Both the position numbers and the translations under genes were made by a program. Below the pieces are notes generated by a model. It had not been told where the DNA came from. It did not search any database and saw only the letters and a program-made list of their open reading frames with translations. DNA of 64,000 bases. Origin: an uncultured Clostridia bacterium (lineage in GTDB: Bacteria; Bacillota; Clostridia; Saccharofermentanales; Saccharofermentanaceae). The DNA lies in contig CALEFT010000052.1 in assembly GCA_937876985.1 (NCBI GenBank), positions 28,042 to 92,041 on the forward strand, read 5' to 3'. Positions 1 to 10,500 of this stretch are shown here, one piece after another. Each line of letters opens with the position of its first letter. Within the stretch, counting starts at the first letter, position 1.

Positions 1-52
1 CGATACGATTGAATTTTACCACACTTTTGCCAAAATGTTTATAAATTAATGA

Positions 53-1321
53 TTAAGACTTGATAAAGCGCTCAAATAGTTCTGGAGCAGTACCAATCGC
101 TAGCTCTTTGTTGGCTGCTGCTACCACTTCATCATAGCTATCAGAACCACAAACCTCACACTCACTTCTATAAAGCATATATGGAACACTATCAGGGGCA
201 TGTGTTCTTATCTCAAGCGGAGTTGGGTGGTCAGGTAATACCATAATGTGATAGTCTTCTCCTGTTTGTTCGCGATTCTTTTCGAGATAGTCCCAAATCG
301 GGCCTAGAACTTTCTTGTCGATTGTCTCTACTGAGTACACTTTGCCGTCTCTGTCACCCTGGTGTCCGCACTCGTCTGGTGCTTCAAGATGAACATAAAC
401 ATAATCTATTCCATCCTCGAAAGCCTTTATCGCTGCATTAGCCTTACCTGTAAAGTTTGTCTCTTTTGTTCCAGTAGCGCCTTCTACTTCGATTAGGTCT
501 AATCCCGAGCAACGAGCCAAGCCATAAAGCAAATCTACAGCAGAAATCATCGCGCCACGCATGTGATAATTCTGAGTAAAATTAGGAGTTGCAGGCTTCG
601 TACCTTGTCCCCATAGCCAAATCGAATCAGCCGTATTCTTACCCTCTTGTCTGCGCTTTACATTTACTGGGTGGTCCTTGAGAACTTCCCAAGACTTCTT
701 CATAAGCTCAATTATCTCTAGACTACCCTCGCCCTTAGGCATGTATTCTCTAACTGGGCGACCAGTAATATCATGCGGAGGCGTAAATTCTACATCGAGC
801 GGACCTTTGTCCCAAATTAAGCAATGTCTATAGCTTCTTCCAGAATAGAGTTTTCTATTTGCACTATTGATTACTGGCTTAAGAGCTTCTATCAGCTGTC
901 TAGACTCTTCAGTAGTAATCTCACCAGAAGAATAATCCTTCAAAATTGTATTCTCATATACGAAAGGAACTTCGCCGTCCATACTTCTTGCGCCTGCACA
1001 TGCACCAGTTGGCATCTCGAGAGAAACAAGGTTTACTCTATATGCAACATCCGTGTCAGTCATATCAATGCCAAGAGACACGGCCTCTAGTGGAGATCTA
1101 CCAGTGTAATACTTCTCTGGGCTATATCCCATAACTGACATATTTGCTGGACCAGAGCCTGGCTCCATTCCTTCCGGAATTGTCTGAACCATTCCTATCT
1201 CGGATTTCTTGGCTAGATTATCCATATTTGGTTTGTTGGCATATTGAAGTACAGTCTTGCCACCAAGCTCAGCTATAGGCCTATCGGCCATACCATCACC
1301 TAAAACAATCAAAAATTTCAT
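53..1321 (-). CDS. apgM: Cofactor-independent phosphoglycerate mutase, archaeal type (ApgM)
   Basis: This 422-residue cytoplasmic enzyme should interconvert 2- and 3-phosphoglycerate in glycolysis and gluconeogenesis. It belongs to the alkaline-phosphatase superfamily. The N-terminus reads FLIVLGDGMADRP with the metal-binding Asp, and the probable catalytic Ser is near residue 62 in ANMSVMGY. The C-terminal half carries HLEAPDECGHQGD and LPDHPTP metal-ligand motifs. Length fits the family, which is about 400 residues. The start is supported by GGGAG seven bases upstream. It is divergent from the P-loop ATPase at 1410. Some bacterial members have been annotated as phosphonopyruvate decarboxylase-like, but no phosphonate genes are nearby, so the mutase role is preferred. 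Confidence 0.9.
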   Translation of the reverse strand: MKFLIVLGDGMADRPIAELGGKTVLQYANKPNMDNLAKKSEIGMVQTIPEGMEPGSGPANMSVMGYSPEKYYTGRSPLEAVSLGIDMTDTDVAYRVNLVSLEMPTGACAGARSMDGEVPFVYENTILKDYSSGEITTEESRQLIEALKPVINSANRKLYSGRSYRHCLIWDKGPLDVEFTPPHDITGRPVREYMPKGEGSLEIIELMKKSWEVLKDHPVNVKRRQEGKNTADSIWLWGQGTKPATPNFTQNYHMRGAMISAVDLLYGLARCSGLDLIEVEGATGTKETNFTGKANAAIKAFEDGIDYVYVHLEAPDECGHQGDRDGKVYSVETIDKKVLGPIWDYLEKNREQTGEDYHIMVLPDHPTPLEIRTHAPDSVPYMLYRSECEVCGSDSYDEVVAAANKELAIGTAPELFERFIKS

Positions 1322-1409
1322 CGTTTTCTCCCTATCGAATCAGTATTCTTTTGTTATAATTACAACGAATATTTTACAACTATTCGTTTGAATAAGAAAG
1401 AAGGCATTT

Positions 1410-2132
1410 ATGACAAATACTGCTTCGTTATTTAATAATAAGAGACTTAATATTTTTATTGGTGCATATGGTAGTGGCAAATCAGAGGTCTCAGTAAATG
1501 TTGCACATATACTGAAGACTAATAATAGGGACAGCAACGTATTGATAGCTGATTTGGATATTGTAAATCCATTCTATCGTTCAGCAGATGCTGCCAAGAG
1601 ATTGCTTTCGGAGGATATCCGAGTGATTTCTCCTTCATATGCTAATTCTAACGTTGATGTTCCTGCTTTACCTGGAGAGATTTATTCTGTATTTGATGAC
1701 GAGAAATATATTGGTGTTTTTGATATTGGCGGCGAAGATATGGGAGCTAATGTACTAGGCTCTATGAATAAAAGACTAACTAGCCTTGATCATAATTTGT
1801 TTATGGTCGTAAATGCGCTACGTCCTTTTACTTCTGATGTGGATCAAATCATTGTTATGGCATCCGAGCTTTCTAGTGCAGCTAAGCTTCCTATTACAGG
1901 ACTTATTAACAATACTAATTTACTTGAGCAGACTTCTACTAGCGAAGTCATCGAAGGAGCAAAGATTATTCGTGAAGCTGCAAGCAGAATGAATATCCCT
2001 TTTATTGGAACTACTGTAATGAGCGAGCTTTTCGATAGCGACGAATTCCAAGCAAAGATTAAGGACGAATCAGTCCAAGCTTTACTTGGACCAATCATCG
2101 TCCTTAACAAATTCATTCGCTATACTTATTAA
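1410..2132 (+). CDS. CobQ/ParA-like P-loop ATPase of unknown role
   Basis: This 240-residue soluble protein has a Walker A motif, GAYGSGKSE, at residues 18-26. A DLDIVNPFYRS segment follows near residue 49 and VFDIGGEDMGAN near residue 104, which resemble the switch regions of the MinD/ParA/CobQ superfamily. No membrane segment or partner domain is visible. Family knowledge only says that it binds and hydrolyses a nucleotide. Related proteins can load metals, partition cargo or chaperone enzymes, and the neighbours do not decide between these. The coding sequence contains one copy of GCTTTTCGA at 2027-2035, encoding Leu-Phe-Asp. The start has AAGG upstream. Confidence 0.65.
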   Translation: MTNTASLFNNKRLNIFIGAYGSGKSEVSVNVAHILKTNNRDSNVLIADLDIVNPFYRSADAAKRLLSEDIRVISPSYANSNVDVPALPGEIYSVFDDEKYIGVFDIGGEDMGANVLGSMNKRLTSLDHNLFMVVNALRPFTSDVDQIIVMASELSSAAKLPITGLINNTNLLEQTSTSEVIEGAKIIREAASRMNIPFIGTTVMSELFDSDEFQAKIKDESVQALLGPIIVLNKFIRYTY

Positions 2133-2154
2133 TCTGCTAGAAAACTGCAGATTA
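2130..2154. terminator. Hairpin between convergent genes
   Basis: A perfect inverted repeat, TAATCTGC and GCAGATTA, with a nine-base loop overlaps the stop codon of the P-loop ATPase. It sits between two convergent genes. No clear T-run follows on either strand, so termination is plausible but weakly supported. Confidence 0.4.
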
Positions 2155-2167
2155 CAAAACAAAGTGA

Positions 2168-2854
2168 TTATTCCTGGATACCCATAATGTAACCTACACC
2201 ACGCTTTGAGCGGATAACTAGGTTGGAATTAATCTTCTTTAGCTTTGTACGAATATAAGATAAGTAAACCCATACGATATTCTTCTCAACAGAACTATAA
2301 TCAGTCCAAATCTCAGAATAGATATAGTCTACATCGAATAGGATACCTGGTCTACCCATTAGGATTTCAAGAATCTGAAATTCCTTAGAGCTAACATCAA
2401 CCGAACCATATTCTGTTGACAATGTGTAATCAATTGGGTTAAGACTTGTATTTCCAAGCTTGATACTTGCTTCTTCTCTAGAAGTAATCTCATCTTGGAT
2501 TCCTACTTTAACCATACTTGAGAAGCGAGCCATAAAGGATTCCAAAGCAACTGGCGTACTAACAAATTCATTAATACCATATTGCCTTGCTTCGCGTCTC
2601 GTAGCTAGATCATTCCTATTCAAAATCAAAAGAATTGGAACCTTATGCTCTGAATCGCTCTGACATCTAGCTAATTCAATACCCTCTTCATTAGCAGAAG
2701 AATCTACGATAATTCCATCGTAATGTTGATTATTAAAATAGTACTCTGCTTCTTCGAAGTCAAAGGCTAAATCTATAATGTAGCCCTTCCTTTCGAGCAG
2801 GTTTTGTAAAGACGGATCATAATCTACGTCTTTCTGAATATATAAAACTCTCAT
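2168..2854 (-). CDS. Orphan OmpR-family response regulator with degenerate receiver
   Basis: This 228-residue protein has an N-terminal receiver fold (about 1-120) and a C-terminal winged-helix DNA-binding domain (about 130-228) ending in SKRGVGYIMG, typical of OmpR/PhoB proteins. The receiver lacks much of the phosphorylation chemistry. The usual acidic pair after the first strand is Gln-Lys, the conserved Thr/Ser is missing (LLILNR), and the conserved Lys before Pro is Thr (VSTPV). The phospho-acceptor Asp in IIVDSS remains. No histidine kinase is adjacent. It probably acts without classical phosphorylation, as known atypical regulators do. GGAGGTG precedes the start. Confidence 0.8.
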   Translation of the reverse strand: MRVLYIQKDVDYDPSLQNLLERKGYIIDLAFDFEEAEYYFNNQHYDGIIVDSSANEEGIELARCQSDSEHKVPILLILNRNDLATRREARQYGINEFVSTPVALESFMARFSSMVKVGIQDEITSREEASIKLGNTSLNPIDYTLSTEYGSVDVSSKEFQILEILMGRPGILFDVDYIYSEIWTDYSSVEKNIVWVYLSYIRTKLKKINSNLVIRSKRGVGYIMGIQE

Positions 2855-2984
2855 GTTGCACCTCCATAGAATTCATATATTATTTATTCAGTTGTAAATT
2901 CATTATATCATAACACATACCATGCTTATAAAAAAAGAAAAGGTTATGTTAAAAAATACTTGTTTATAGAAAACCCTAATAGAA

Positions 2985-3881
2985 TCAATAGTAAATCTCT
3001 CGTATAGCAGAAGCGCACTCCTCTGCTGTATACCCTGGTCTTATGCTCTCATTATACATAATAGCAATTAGCAGGCTATCTATCTCAGTAAACGAGGTCG
3101 CCGTGGAAGCATATGCATAACAAATACTATCCTCTCTGACATATGTATCAGAGAACCCTAACCCATTAAATATCTCTTCGCAAATAACTGATTGCCTTAA
3201 ATCGCCTACCAGGTCTTCATTTATAGCAATAGTAGTTTGGTAAATTATATTGTTGTCATAGTAAGAATAAATAACAAAACCATCAGATTCTTCTATCGTA
3301 GAAGTGTTATTAGTAGTTTCATAGAACTCGTCGCCAGTACAAAAATTAATAGTAAAATTTATTCTCCATCTTTCTATATCGTCATTATAGCGAACTATCC
3401 TCGGAAAACCATCTACGCTATCTAGTTCAGCAAATATTTCTTCGACAAAAGCCTCATCATCTCCCGTGAAATTCCCTTGCAACTCATAGATAATCATTCC
3501 TTCCCACTTCCTAACCAAGTTAGGGTCAGCATCACCAAAATGATACTCTGGATCTGTCGCAATCTCATTAAAATATGTAACAACATCTTCTACAGGAAGC
3601 CCTTCAATATATAAATCGCTATGCTCATTTATACTCTCACTTGGCTCATTACTCTCAGTTGACATTGTCGTGGTACTAGAAGCGACTGTTGGCCTAAGCT
3701 CAGTATGAGTCGTTGCCTCCGTAGTCGCCTTAGTTGTCGTCTCCTCAAAAGCACTCGTATCCTCAGCTTCATTTTTATCGCAAGAAACTAGACACAGAGA
3801 ATTGATAAGAACAAGCGCACAAACACACACACCTTGAACCCTTCTCGAAAAGCATTTATTTTTATAATAAAGCTTATGCAT
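2985..3881 (-). CDS. DUF2927-like secreted lipoprotein
   Basis: This is a 298-residue exported protein. The signal peptide ends in a lipobox with LCLVSC, giving lipidated Cys34. A Thr/Ser/Glu-rich linker follows (about 40-95), typical of cell-surface spacers. The globular part (about 100-298) shows the pattern I associate with DUF2927: a KWEGMIIYELQG strand, a central IERWRINF segment and a C-terminal block ending in LLIAIMYNESIRPGYTAEEC. Its biochemical role is unknown. I chose the Met at 3881 because GGAGGG lies immediately upstream; a longer form overlapping mutS2 is possible. A motif copy (3845-3853) falls in the signal peptide and encodes Cys-Phe-Ser-Arg. Confidence 0.65.
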   Translation of the reverse strand: MHKLYYKNKCFSRRVQGVCVCALVLINSLCLVSCDKNEAEDTSAFEETTTKATTEATTHTELRPTVASSTTTMSTESNEPSESINEHSDLYIEGLPVEDVVTYFNEIATDPEYHFGDADPNLVRKWEGMIIYELQGNFTGDDEAFVEEIFAELDSVDGFPRIVRYNDDIERWRINFTINFCTGDEFYETTNNTSTIEESDGFVIYSYYDNNIIYQTTIAINEDLVGDLRQSVICEEIFNGLGFSDTYVREDSICYAYASTATSFTEIDSLLIAIMYNESIRPGYTAEECASAIREIYY

Positions 3882-3907
3882 AGTCCCTCCAAAAAGTCGA
3901 TAGTCCA

Positions 3908-6379
3908 TCAATATAGTTCAGCAATAGTGACACCATCGTCACCCTCACCAAATGTTCCTAGCCTAAAGGTCTTTACTCTTCTATCAGCACTTAACTTCCT
4001 CGATACTACATCGCGAAGGACACCAGTTCCTTTACCATGCACTATTCGAATTGTTTTTATAGTCGAGCAAGAACAATCATCAAGATATTCTTCTAGTAAA
4101 TCCTCCGCTTCATCAGCACGTTTACCAAGCAACATCAATTCAGGCATGATAGTAGCTGATTTTGTGGTCTTGATTTTCGAGATAGAGGACTCCTGGGTTT
4201 TGACTGGAGTCTTGCGGCTAATCTTCGCATTTGAAGCCTGCTTATCGTTATCACTTTGTGCCTTTGTTGGCATACGAAGCTCTTCTTTATCTACAAGAAG
4301 GTTAATCGCGCCCATTTGAACTTGAACCTTACCCTTGTTGTTTGGATTACTAAGGCATACAACAATCTGCTCATACCTTGGAAGGAAATACTCCTGCCCT
4401 ACAACCACAAGCTTAGGTGCCTCTCCAGGAAGACTCGTCGTCTCAATTTCTGCATCACTTGAATCATCTGTCAAATCCTTAAGGCCAGCACGAAGTCTTC
4501 TTCTAACCTTCTCCATATCCTCAAGTGCCTGCTGCTTACTATCCTTCTTCGATGCCTTACGAAGTCTCTTTAATTCAGCCTCAAGTTCAGCCTCTTTCTC
4601 CTCGAGGAGCTCTTGCTGTTTGCGTCTAGCTTCATTTAAGACCTTCGTTTTCGAAGCCTTGAGAGCCTTATACTCAGCATCTAGTTTCTCCTTAGCCTTA
4701 GTAAGCTCATCGTTAAGTTTAGTATTCTCTTCCTTAAGCTTACTTGCCTCCTTGCTATTTCTCTCGGCTTCCTCAATCAAGCGCTCATACATAAAAGCAC
4801 CCTCGGAAAGATTATCCTTGGCCTTCGCAATTATCCTATTAGACAAACCAAGCTTCTCAGAAATAATAAACGCATTACTCGAACCAGGTCTTCCAATAAT
4901 CAGCTTATATGTAGGCGACAGTGTGTCCGTATCAAACTCACAGGAAGCATTCATTACTCCATCCTTCTCAATTGCATACGACTTGAGTTCTTTGTAGTGA
5001 GTAGTCGCCATTGTTACGCATCCTCTATCGAAAAGCTCATCAAGTACAGCAACCGCAAGTGCCGCTCCTTCTGCTGGATCAGTTCCAGAACCAAGCTCAT
5101 CGAGAAGAATGAGGCAGTTTTTCTTAGCATTCTTCAAGATAAACACAATATTCGACATATGTGCAGAGAAAGTCGACAAAGACTGCTCAATGCTTTGTTC
5201 ATCACCAATATCTGCCAAGACCTTATCGAAAATCGCAACCTCAGAACCTGTAGCACAAGGAATCATCAAACCTGCCATCACCATCAATGTAAATAAGCCA
5301 CATGTCTTAAGTGATACCGTCTTACCACCAGTATTTGGACCAGTAATAATAAGCGATTTGTAATCCTTACCAAGCTCAATATCTACTGGAACTACAACTT
5401 CCTTATCAATTAAGGGATGTCTAGCCTTAACTAGTCTTACATAACCATCCTTATTAAGTGCTGGTACGCTTGCATCCATAGATATTGCAAGATTTGCCTT
5501 AGCACATGCGAAGTCAATCTCAGCTACCAAAGAAATATCAGCAAGAAGCAAGCTTTCACTTCTTACTACTCTTCTCGTTAACTCTTCAAGAATACGTGCA
5601 ATTTCTTCTTGCTCCTGGTTTATCAATTCGCGAATGCGATTATTAGCTTCTACAACCGCTAATGGCTCTATGAATACTGTTTGTCCCGTAGACGAAGTGT
5701 CATGAACAATACCAGGCAATCTACTCTTGCACTCACTTCTTACAGGAACACAATATCTATCACCACGAATAGTAATTAACTGCTCTTGTAATAATTCCTC
5801 GTTGTTACGAATAATCCTCTCAAGCATTATTCTAATGCTCTGCTGTAAATCCTTCTTCTCACGACGAATATTATATAGAGTATCACTTGCTCTATCGTTC
5901 ATTTCTTCATCGTTTACAATAGATGTTGAGATTTGCTTCTCAAGATATGAATCCTTCTGTAAATTAAGAATAGACTGAAACAAGGATGTTCCCTGCATAT
6001 CAGCATTCTCATTTGTAATTACAGAAGATAATCTTTCTACTGCACGAAGGAAGCAAGCAATATCTAGTAAGTTGCGCATTGTCAATACGCCACCAGCTGC
6101 TGCATAAGAAATAATATTTCTAATATCAGCAAAACCAGAAAAAGGCAATTTGCCATATTTGTTTATGTAAGTATAAGCTTCTTCAGTAGCTACAAGTGAT
6201 TGCTTAACAAAAGAATAGTCAGTTGTTGGACATAAATTAGTAGCTATTTCCTTACCGTAGCATGTCTTAGCATATTCAGTAAGCTTAAGAATAATCTTAT
6301 CAAATTCGAGCACACTAAGAACGCGTCCTCTAATTTGCTTACGCTTTGTTTCTTCTTCAAATGTTGTGTATTTGTACAT
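3908..6379 (-). CDS. mutS2: MutS2 family ATPase/endonuclease
   Basis: This 823-residue protein has the MutS2 layout: a core and clamp region (1-300), an ABC-type ATPase with Walker A GPNTGGKTVSLKT and LLDELGSGTDP, a long charged coiled coil (about 520-640), and a C-terminal Smr domain with IVHGKGTG. MutS2 proteins act on branched DNA and, in Firmicutes, on collided ribosomes; which applies here is unknown. The Smr entry motif, usually LDLHGxR-like, reads LMLLGKRADEA, so the conserved Asp is absent while HGKGTG is intact. The start Met has AAGGA seven bases upstream. It lies 15 bases downstream of pfkA and upstream of the lipoprotein gene. Confidence 0.93.
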   Translation of the reverse strand: MYKYTTFEEETKRKQIRGRVLSVLEFDKIILKLTEYAKTCYGKEIATNLCPTTDYSFVKQSLVATEEAYTYINKYGKLPFSGFADIRNIISYAAAGGVLTMRNLLDIACFLRAVERLSSVITNENADMQGTSLFQSILNLQKDSYLEKQISTSIVNDEEMNDRASDTLYNIRREKKDLQQSIRIMLERIIRNNEELLQEQLITIRGDRYCVPVRSECKSRLPGIVHDTSSTGQTVFIEPLAVVEANNRIRELINQEQEEIARILEELTRRVVRSESLLLADISLVAEIDFACAKANLAISMDASVPALNKDGYVRLVKARHPLIDKEVVVPVDIELGKDYKSLIITGPNTGGKTVSLKTCGLFTLMVMAGLMIPCATGSEVAIFDKVLADIGDEQSIEQSLSTFSAHMSNIVFILKNAKKNCLILLDELGSGTDPAEGAALAVAVLDELFDRGCVTMATTHYKELKSYAIEKDGVMNASCEFDTDTLSPTYKLIIGRPGSSNAFIISEKLGLSNRIIAKAKDNLSEGAFMYERLIEEAERNSKEASKLKEENTKLNDELTKAKEKLDAEYKALKASKTKVLNEARRKQQELLEEKEAELEAELKRLRKASKKDSKQQALEDMEKVRRRLRAGLKDLTDDSSDAEIETTSLPGEAPKLVVVGQEYFLPRYEQIVVCLSNPNNKGKVQVQMGAINLLVDKEELRMPTKAQSDNDKQASNAKISRKTPVKTQESSISKIKTTKSATIMPELMLLGKRADEAEDLLEEYLDDCSCSTIKTIRIVHGKGTGVLRDVVSRKLSADRRVKTFRLGTFGEGDDGVTIAELY

Positions 6380-6394
6380 ATTAATCCTTATCTA

Positions 6395-7453
6395 TTATGA
6401 AAGGAGTTTTGCAGCCTCAATTTCTTCTTGAGAAATAGTCTTCTTCATAGACAAACCTTCCTCAATATCAACATCAGTAATAGCACCTGACTTCTGAACA
6501 ACAAGTCTATTAAAACGTCCTTCCTTAATACATTCAATTGCATGAACACCCATTAAGGATGCCATTGTTCTATCACGTAGAGTTGGACTACCACCACGCT
6601 GCAAGTGACCAAGAATTGTTGGTCTTGCTTCAATTCCAGTCACTTCTTCGATTCTAGAAGCGATAGATGCAGATGAACCAACACCTTCAGCAACAATAAC
6701 GATATAATGTCTCTTACCCTTATTACGACCATCTAGAATTGTTCTAATTACATCTCTATCAAAGTCAAAATCCACTTCTGGAATAAGAATACACTCAGCA
6801 CCAGTAGCAATACCAACATTAAGTGCAATATATCCTGCATGTCTACCCATAACCTCAATTACAGAACACCTCTCATGAGAAGAAGCTGTATCTCTTAGCT
6901 TATCGATAGCATCCATCGCAGTATTCATTGCTGTGTCATATCCAATTGTATATTCAGTAGAAGCAATATCATTGTCAATTGTTCCTGGAATTCCAATAAC
7001 TGGTACTCCAATTCTTGATAAGTCTCTTGCACCACGGAAAGAACCGTCTCCTCCAATTACTACCAAACAGTCAATGCCATAAACATTAAGCATCTTAGCA
7101 CCCTTAAGAACACCTTCCTTAGTCTCGAAGGTCTTAGATCTAGCTGTCATAAGGAATGTACCGCCACGCTGCAATGTCTCAGAAACATCTCTTGTAGAAA
7201 TCTGTGAAATCTCACCCTTCCATAGACCGTGGTATCCACGTGTAACTCCAAATACTTCAAGACCAGAATTGATGCCTGTTCTAACTACAGCTCGAATAGC
7301 TGCATTCATTCCTGGCGCATCACCACCACTTGTAAGAACACCAATTCTCTTAACGCTATTTCCAATCTCCTTATCTGATACACCGTCATAGCAAGGTGAC
7401 TTAAGTGTCTTAAGATCAGGAATATTTGTCTCATCATATTTAATATCAATCAT
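6395..7453 (-). CDS. pfkA: ATP-dependent 6-phosphofructokinase
   Basis: The enzyme phosphorylates fructose 6-phosphate in glycolysis. Typical motifs are present: TSGGDAPGMNAAIRAV near residue 42, GGDGSFRGA near 134 and the catalytic TIDND near 158. Gly rather than Asp after GGDG points to ATP rather than pyrophosphate as donor. At 352 residues it is about 30 longer than the standard bacterial enzyme because of an N-terminal extension that ends at SVKRIGVLT. The Met at 7453 was chosen because GGAGG lies nine bases upstream. It appears to be the first gene of a short run with mutS2. Confidence 0.94.
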   Translation of the reverse strand: MIDIKYDETNIPDLKTLKSPCYDGVSDKEIGNSVKRIGVLTSGGDAPGMNAAIRAVVRTGINSGLEVFGVTRGYHGLWKGEISQISTRDVSETLQRGGTFLMTARSKTFETKEGVLKGAKMLNVYGIDCLVVIGGDGSFRGARDLSRIGVPVIGIPGTIDNDIASTEYTIGYDTAMNTAMDAIDKLRDTASSHERCSVIEVMGRHAGYIALNVGIATGAECILIPEVDFDFDRDVIRTILDGRNKGKRHYIVIVAEGVGSSASIASRIEEVTGIEARPTILGHLQRGGSPTLRDRTMASLMGVHAIECIKEGRFNRLVVQKSGAITDVDIEEGLSMKKTISQEEIEAAKLLS

Positions 7454-7541
7454 TTGTTTTGCCTCCAAATTACATTTATATAATTGTATCAAACGCAAAG
7501 CGAAAATAAAATAATAAATACATTTTGCATCTTCTATTGTA

Positions 7542-10500
7542 TTATTCCTTAAAGATAATATTGTTCTTATATATCTTCTTCAAAGTATCCTTCACATACT
7601 CCTCACGAGAAACAAAACAGGACTTTGGCATCTTAATTATCTTATTATCTCGCATCAATACTACTTTCACTGGCAAATCCCCATGGAAAAGAGCTAAGCT
7701 AGACGATAATCTCATATAGTCAAACGAATTCTCTTCACCCCAATATGCAATTACACATGAAGGTCCATCAATTCTATTCGCAATATCTTCTAGATTATGA
7801 CTTATCGTTTGAGCTGATGCCTGATTCAAACCAACTTCTTTATTATCCTGCTTCGGAGCATTATTAGCCTTAAGTTTATATGTAGATGTACCCATATTTG
7901 TTGAATATGAGTTGGATTTATCCTTACGCGAAGCAAAATCAAATTCCTTCTTAAGCATTGTCACCAAACTTCTATGCTCTTCTTCATTTCTAGGCATCAT
8001 ATAAACACTATCCAAAGTCAAAGAGAACGAGCTCTCGTCTCTGAAATGACGCCTTCCAACAAACACGTAAGTAGTATTCTGCTCAAGGAATATCGAATAT
8101 TTCTCATGAACCTTACCAAAAGCAACAATCTCATATGTACCAAACAAATCTTCAACCGTATATAAAGACATTTGCTTCTTAGCATTTGTAGTTCGAATAG
8201 TTTTCTTAAGAAGAATTCCACACATAACAACCAATTTGTCATCATTCACATAATCAGTATTTCCAGAAGATATAGCATCCTTAATCTCCTTGGTATTGTA
8301 TGTGGACACATCATCGATATATTCTTTATAATCCTGAAGCGGGTGTCCCGACACATAAATACCAAGAACATCCTTCTCATAGAAAAGCTTATCCTTAAGA
8401 GGATATTCCTTAAGAGAAACAAGCTGAAGCTTAGGATTCGTAGATGTTCCCAAATCTGCACATACATCAAATAGATTTATTTGTCCGTCTAACTGACTTC
8501 TATTAGAATGTTGAATTTTCTCTAATTCTGTTTGAACTGCTGCAATCATGGTGGACCTAGTAAGACCAGCAAAATCAAGAGCAGATGCATAAACAAGACA
8601 TTCAATATTCTTCTTATTAATTCCAAGCGGAACTGTTCTATAAAGAAAGTCCTGGAAAGAAGTAAATTTACCATTCTCACTTCTTTCTCTAGTGATAAGA
8701 TCAACAAGTTTCTCACCAACATTCTTAATTACGGAAAGACCTATTCTAATTCCACGAACACTAGTACCATCTGATCTCTTAACTAATTCAGTTGTCATCT
8801 TCGCATAGCTATGATTCACATCTGGAGGCAGAACTTCAATTCCCATATCCACACAGCAGGAACAATACCATGCTACCTGATCTAGATTAGTTCTATATGA
8901 ATTTATCGTTGCCGCCATAAACTCAGCCTTATATTTATTCTTCAAATAGGCTGTATAATAACCTACCACAGCATAAGCTGCCGCATGAGACTTATTGAAT
9001 GCATAACCAGCAAAATGGCTTACATCATCAAATATCTTATTCGCTGTCTTCTCGTCAACTCCATTATTGACAGCGCCTACAATCTGCTTACCAGTATCAT
9101 CAACACCACCATGCACAAACAAGGACCTATATTTCTCCATCATCTTTGGGTCCTTCTTCGCCATCGCACGACGAATATTATCGGACTGCCCCATCGAAAA
9201 GCCAGCCAAATCACGAACTATCTGCATTACCTGCTCCTGATAAACCATGCAACCATATGTTACATTCAATATTGGCTCAAGAAGCGGATGATCATAAGTA
9301 ATCTTATCTGGATTATGCTTACATTCAACATATCTTGGAATCTGATCCATCGGACCTGGACGATAAAGAGAAATACCAGCGATAATGTCCTCTAGAGATG
9401 ATGGCTTAAGTTCACGCATGAAGGAAGTCATTCCACGACTTTCAAGTTGGAATACACCAACTGTATCACCATTTCCAATCATCTTATATACTTCTTCATC
9501 GTCAAATGGTATCTCGTCAAAGTCAATATCAATACCATAATTCGCCTTGACTAGCTTCGCTGTATCATTCATTGCTGTTAGGGTTCTAAGTCCTAAGAAG
9601 TCAAATTTAAGCAAGCCTACCTTCTCTATGTCCTTCTTCTCGAATTGAACAACAGTAGAATTATCATTAACAGAAAGCGGAGCAATGTCAGTAATTGGCT
9701 TACCAGAAATAATAACACCAGCAGCATGAGTAGATGGGTGCCGCGGCAAACCCTCTAGACGCATGCTATAGTCTAGAACATTTCGAGCATTCTCATCTTC
9801 CTCATATAGCTTCTTAAATTCTGCATTCGTCTCAATTGTTTGCTTAATCGAGGTCTTGCCACCAGCTGGAATCATCTTCGCAAGCTTATCGCCCAAATCA
9901 TACGGAAGGCCTAACACACGAACGACATCACGAATACATATACGAGCCTGAAGTGTTCCGAAAGTAACTACTTGGGCTACCCTATTAGCACCATATTTCT
10001 CGATTACATAGTCTATCGCCTCTTGTCTACGTTCATAACAGAAATCTATATCAAAATCAGGCATCGAGACACGTTCGATATTAAGAAAACGCTCAAACAC
10101 TAGGTTGTATCTCATCGGGTCAATATTTGTAATTCCAATAGCATATGCAACGAGAGAGCCAGCTCCAGATCCTCTTCCTGGTCCAACCATAATTCCCTTG
10201 CTCTTAGCATGATTAATAAAATCCCAAACTATCAGGTAATAATCTGTATACCCCATCTTCTTGATAACAGATAGCTCATAGGACAGACGCTTCTTGTATT
10301 CGATAATCTCGCAAGCAGGCTTATGTTTACTTAAACGCACCTTCATTCCTTCATTACACAAATAATCAAGATAGCTACCATTATTCTCGAAGCCATCTGG
10401 ACAAATGTATTCTGGCAAATGTATTGTGTCAAAGTCATATTGAGCATCACACATATTGGCAATGCGAGTCGTGTTCTCAATTGCCTCTGGAATCTGCGAG

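Noticed and set aside
8018..9395. Several 60-140 residue frames on both strands inside dnaE
   Set aside because: They overlap the conserved polymerase gene, lack ribosome binding sites and show no recognisable family features.
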